Shown in pieces: positions 60,900-64,000 of a DNA stretch of 64,000 nucleotides. Each line of letters starts with the position of its first letter. Position 1 is the stretch's first letter. Under the pieces are notes generated by a model that was not told the DNA's origin, did not search any database, and worked only from the letters and a program-made list of their open reading frames with translations. The position numbers were made by a program, and so were the translations under genes. Source of the DNA: Onchocerca lupi (Eukaryota > Nematoda > Chromadorea > Rhabditida > Onchocercidae); the NCBI GenBank assembly GCA_028564675.1, contig JAOVVO010000331.1:1-64000 (forward strand), given 5' to 3'.

Positions 60900-63035
60900 T
60901 CAATCTACGTGCTCTTCTCTCGTCCCTCCTGGACAATTATTCTTCAATTCTTCTTCTGAATTGTATTGAGTTCCGCACCAAACACAATAATAATGTACAG
61001 AACGGAGATACCTCGTTAGTTCCGTTAATCTATAAGTAATTTTCATTGTTTTTTAAATGTTACAAATGTATAGTAGCTTAAAGCAAACAGTCAATTTAAA
61101 TCTATTCTAAAAAAAAAAATCATATGCATATCTTAAAAATCATTTACATGTCTTTTCTTCCACTAACTTTCATTTTTGATAAACTTATTGAAAATATTTT
61201 ATATTGATACAAATTTAAATGTGAAATTTTATGGATGCAATCTTTCAATCTTAAATTTTAATTTTTTTCGTAACGTAGATAATATCAATGATAATATAAT
61301 CCAATAAAAGAATATTAATTAATAGAAATAAATTGTTAATTGTATTGTTACATTAATTAGTATTAAATTATTCAATCGATGGTTAAATAATAACTTCATC
61401 ACTATATAATTAATCCCTTAATGTTGAGCAAAAGTTATAAATAATAGTTTTAACTGTAATGCTTTTCATTACTCTTTCTATTTCATTTTTCATCTCTCAA
61501 GATAAATTTCAAAAATAACATACAATTCAATAATTTCATTCTCCGGCAGCTCGTCAATCTCCAAATCATCAGGTGCTGTTTTTCCGTTAAAATAAATGAA
61601 GCTTTCTGTAATGGATTCTGATTTTTCAATTCTTCTCTTCTTTACTAAAGAAGTATCTTCCTCTTTCACTGTCTTATATATTGGCCAAAAATGATAGGAT
61701 GTTGGAACTTCCAGACCATTTCTAAAATTGATAAAAAAAAAGAAGTGAACAAAAGATTATTAAAAATCTGGAATAAAAAAAGTAATATAGCACTGTCTAT
61801 CTTACCTGGCATCTAATTCCTGACAAACTTTTCGGCTTTTTTTCAAGTCCTTCGACAGCTGTTTCATACGCGCTGCCCAACGTTTCCTCACGGAAAAATC
61901 ATCGATGAGTATTTCCTGGAATCAAGTCCAGTTCAGCAAATTAGAATTTTCGTCAATACATATGCAATTAAGGGATGAAAAAGCACATCATTCGAGTGAT
62001 TAATAATGCAATAATAGGCCGAAAGTTTAATCTTTAACTTTATTCTTACAATTTAAAATTTCCAATAAACTAACATTAGCTTTCGCCCTTTCCATTACAG
62101 CTTTTTGGTAGAGATCCATTCGTTTTTTTCGTTTTTCATCCTCTTCAGCATCATGCCCTAATCCTGTACGATCAGTTTTCAACTCTAGTGCAATAGGTAC
62201 TTTGATCCCTTCATTGCAACCTAAACTTAATCAATTCTTTCAAAAAAAGAATATATGAATTTATCATTTCGAACGATATCGAAAGCATATTCTTCTATTA
62301 TCTTCCGAAATTATAAATTTTTTTTAAAGAAAATCATATTAATTACCTTCTTTTTCTACTCCTAAACTCATCCCAGGCTTGTAACCCATTTTAGACAACA
62401 ATAGGAATCCTTTCGAATTCTCACTAACAGGCTTCGCTAGTGCATCATCTCGCATTTTTTTTTCTATTTCCGAACGTTTTGGTAGATTCCGTAAGCGTTC
62501 AATATTTTCCACTCGTTCCGTTTCAACCTTCAAATGTCGCCGTTGAGCATGAGTTTTCGCAATTCCTAAAACAAAAAAGAAGAATGAGAAAAAAAAAAAA
62601 TGAAATCGAAATATCTGACGAAATTTCGTCCTGTTTACCCATTCTTCTACAATTTTAACGTTATACTATCTTCTATGCTTGTTTTACATTCAGATTTAAA
62701 TAAAATTTCCTTCAAAAAAAAACTGCGATTTCCCGAATATCAATGATAAATTCTTTATGTAAACAATTTTTATTTCAAAAAATGCTTGCGAAAAAAATTA
62801 AGCATAGAATTTTTAATATTCTTTTATAAATTTAAACTTCGTTAAATTCAATAAAAGCTGCAAAAGTATAAATTACTCGAAAATTCTCCTTAAATTCATT
62901 TATCTCCTAGAATTTATTGTCACCTTTTTAAACACAACAAAATACAAACAAACCAGGCCGTATATCCACTGATGTATATGTATCAGACATATAATCATCA
63001 CCATCACTAGTTGTTGCACCATCCAGATCCATCAT
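60900..63035 (-). CDS. GPATCH11: G-patch domain-containing protein 11
   Basis: A G-patch protein (also called CCDC75). G-patch proteins typically activate DEAH-box RNA helicases; the human protein is linked to kinetochores and RNA processing. Exons (minus): 62954-63035, 62347-62565, 62075-62220, 61806-61915, 61524-61721, 60900-61029. All phases agree, giving 294 aa (human about 285). The N-terminus has DDYMSDTYTSVDIRPG, as in the family. The G-patch core reads NSKGFLLLSKMGYKPGMSLG, then VPIALELKTDRTGLGHDAE. A charged helix follows (KRWAARMKQLSKDLKKSRKV). The C-terminal domain ends with RYLRSVHYYCVWCGTQYNSE, carrying the CxxC pair (CVWC) and a later NNCPGGT, a putative metal-binding DUF4187-type tail. 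A TTTTAG acceptor lies about 20 bp before the ATG (minus), a likely trans-splice site. Two adjacent ATGs make the start uncertain by one codon. Confidence 0.94.
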
Positions 63036-63802
63036 CCTTCTATATTATCGCCTAAAATTTATTATAAATTAAATTAAAAAAAAATTGATTTCTAAAAAAA
63101 AAAGAAAAATTGTCCGAAGGATAGTAAAAATTGATAAAATTTACAAATAATAATATGTTATAAAACAATTGAATAATTCAATACTTATTAAATTTGCAAC
63201 ACTCCTATTTAAAAATATTCACTTCCTTACATTTCTCTCAACTATTTCATCGCATATTATTGCTTATAAATCTTATCATTCATTGTCCTTCTTGTTATAT
63301 CATTTTTTATCGTTATTTTATAATTTTCAATTTTTTTTTCCACTTCCATATTTTCAAAACTAAACAATTAAAATTTCCAGTAATGAAAAAAATTGAAAAT
63401 CGATAAGAAACTAATAGCTAACTATTCTTTCCAATTTTCAATTTTTTCATTTTCATATTTCTAAAATTAGACAATCTAGATTTCCAGAATTGGGAAATTA
63501 TTAAACATAGGAAAACGGCAATTAATTATTTTCCCTAAATCGCAATTTTCTCATCTTCATATTCATACTTTCCAAATTAAACGATCCGGATTTCCGAAAA
63601 CGGAAAATATTAACTCTCAAAAATAACCATCGCATTCCGAAACAGCTCTTATAGTTTTGGGATTATTAAACAAGACTCGTCCATTATAAGTATCACCTAA
63701 GTTGTTTAAAAAATGTAAATGGCGGGTTTCCGGTTTCTGGTTTCCGGTTTTCGGATGAACCGGATATCTATTATTCTATCATTTTGATTTCAGCCTTTCG
63801 AT
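63036..63802. promoter_or_regulatory. Divergent promoter region
   Basis: This separates the GPATCH11 start (minus) from an RRM-like gene start (plus), so both promoters should lie in about 770 bp. Repeated TTTCCGGTTT/TTTCCGGAA-like words occur (GGTTTCCGGTTTCTGGTTTCC at 63725-63745, and TTTCCG near 63590), in a stretch otherwise AT-rich. Confidence 0.5.
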
Positions 63803-63879
63803 ATGAGCGGTCGCAGAGGTAGCTATCGGGATGATGAAATACCAACGTTATATGTACGACAAGTGCATTATTCCGCTCG
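63803..63879 (+). CDS. First exon of an RRM/SR-type protein (partial)
   Basis: ATG at 63803 follows an ATTTCAG acceptor (about 63786-63792), a plausible trans-splice site. The exon reads MSGRRGSYRDDEIPTLYVRQ then VHYSAR and ends in phase 2 at a GTATGA donor. TLYVRQV fits the RNP-2 strand that opens an RRM, as in SR-family splicing factors (compare TSLFVRNV in SRSF10). The next exon is beyond what can be read before the window ends, so the identity is tentative. Confidence 0.5.
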
Positions 63880-64000
63880 GTATGAATTTTTGTTTTAGTA
63901 ATTTTTCCAAATTTTTGAATTTTCTTTTTTTCTTAATATAACCTTTTCTTTTTTTTCTTTGCTTGAAAAAAAAGACTTAATTCGTTTGATTTTTTTTGCT

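Noticed and set aside
56100..63035. CWF19L1-GPATCH11 operon
   Set aside because: The intergenic distance is about 755 bp and a local acceptor precedes each ATG, so independent promoters are more likely.

Overview
The window is nuclear DNA of a nematode. It is very AT-rich, crowded with poly(A)/poly(T) tracts, and its genes are split into many short exons (49-350 bp) with nematode-style acceptors (TTTTCAG/TTTTAG). Orthology, gene content and an inserted mitochondrial fragment in the order nad1-(trnF)-atp6 point to a spirurid/filarial (clade III) worm. Species assignment is inference. Gene models were built by hand by following exon frames and splice phases on both strands; no database search was run.

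Layout. (1) About 1.2-13.3 kb is a large inverted duplication: two head-to-head paralogues of an unrecognised secreted protein, copy A (minus, 5624 to 1557) and copy B (plus, 8876 to 12961). Both are intact, with the same ten-exon structure. The copy B arm also carries a solo LTR with a 5-bp target duplication (7724-8273) and a nuclear mitochondrial insertion (about 9618-10131) in intron 3. (2) 14.4-17.7 kb holds a plus-strand gene for a Ser/Thr-rich protein with a coiled-coil C-terminal half, not recognised. (3) 20.7-33.1 kb holds Golgi alpha-mannosidase II (aman-2, minus, 27 exons, about 1207 aa, phases consistent throughout). (4) 33.7-34.2 kb is a probable second, degraded LTR, followed by about 3 kb without a gene. 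(5) 37.5-42.2 kb holds the NDR kinase sax-1/STK38 (minus), with an apparent 1-base frameshift in an A7 run and one exon lacking an AG acceptor. (6) 42.2-45.5 kb is mostly AT/GC-tract repeats with one orphan exon-like open frame. (7) 45.5-54.9 kb holds a plus-strand chromodomain-ankyrin protein of about 851 aa resembling vertebrate MPP8, with a 3.5-kb intron. (8) 55.5-60.1 kb holds CWF19L1 (minus, 12 exons, 529 aa). (9) 60.9-63.0 kb holds GPATCH11 (minus, 6 exons, 294 aa). (10) At 63.8 kb the first exon of an apparent RRM protein starts divergently and runs off the window.

How the genes relate. The right end groups genes with RNA-splicing links (CWF19L1, GPATCH11, and an RRM/SR-like start). 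The chromodomain-ankyrin gene is probably a heterochromatin reader. aman-2 acts in N-glycan processing and sax-1 in cell-shape/neurite signalling. The left end is a rearranged accessory region: a lineage-specific secreted gene pair with signs of gene conversion, a retroelement scar and organelle DNA.
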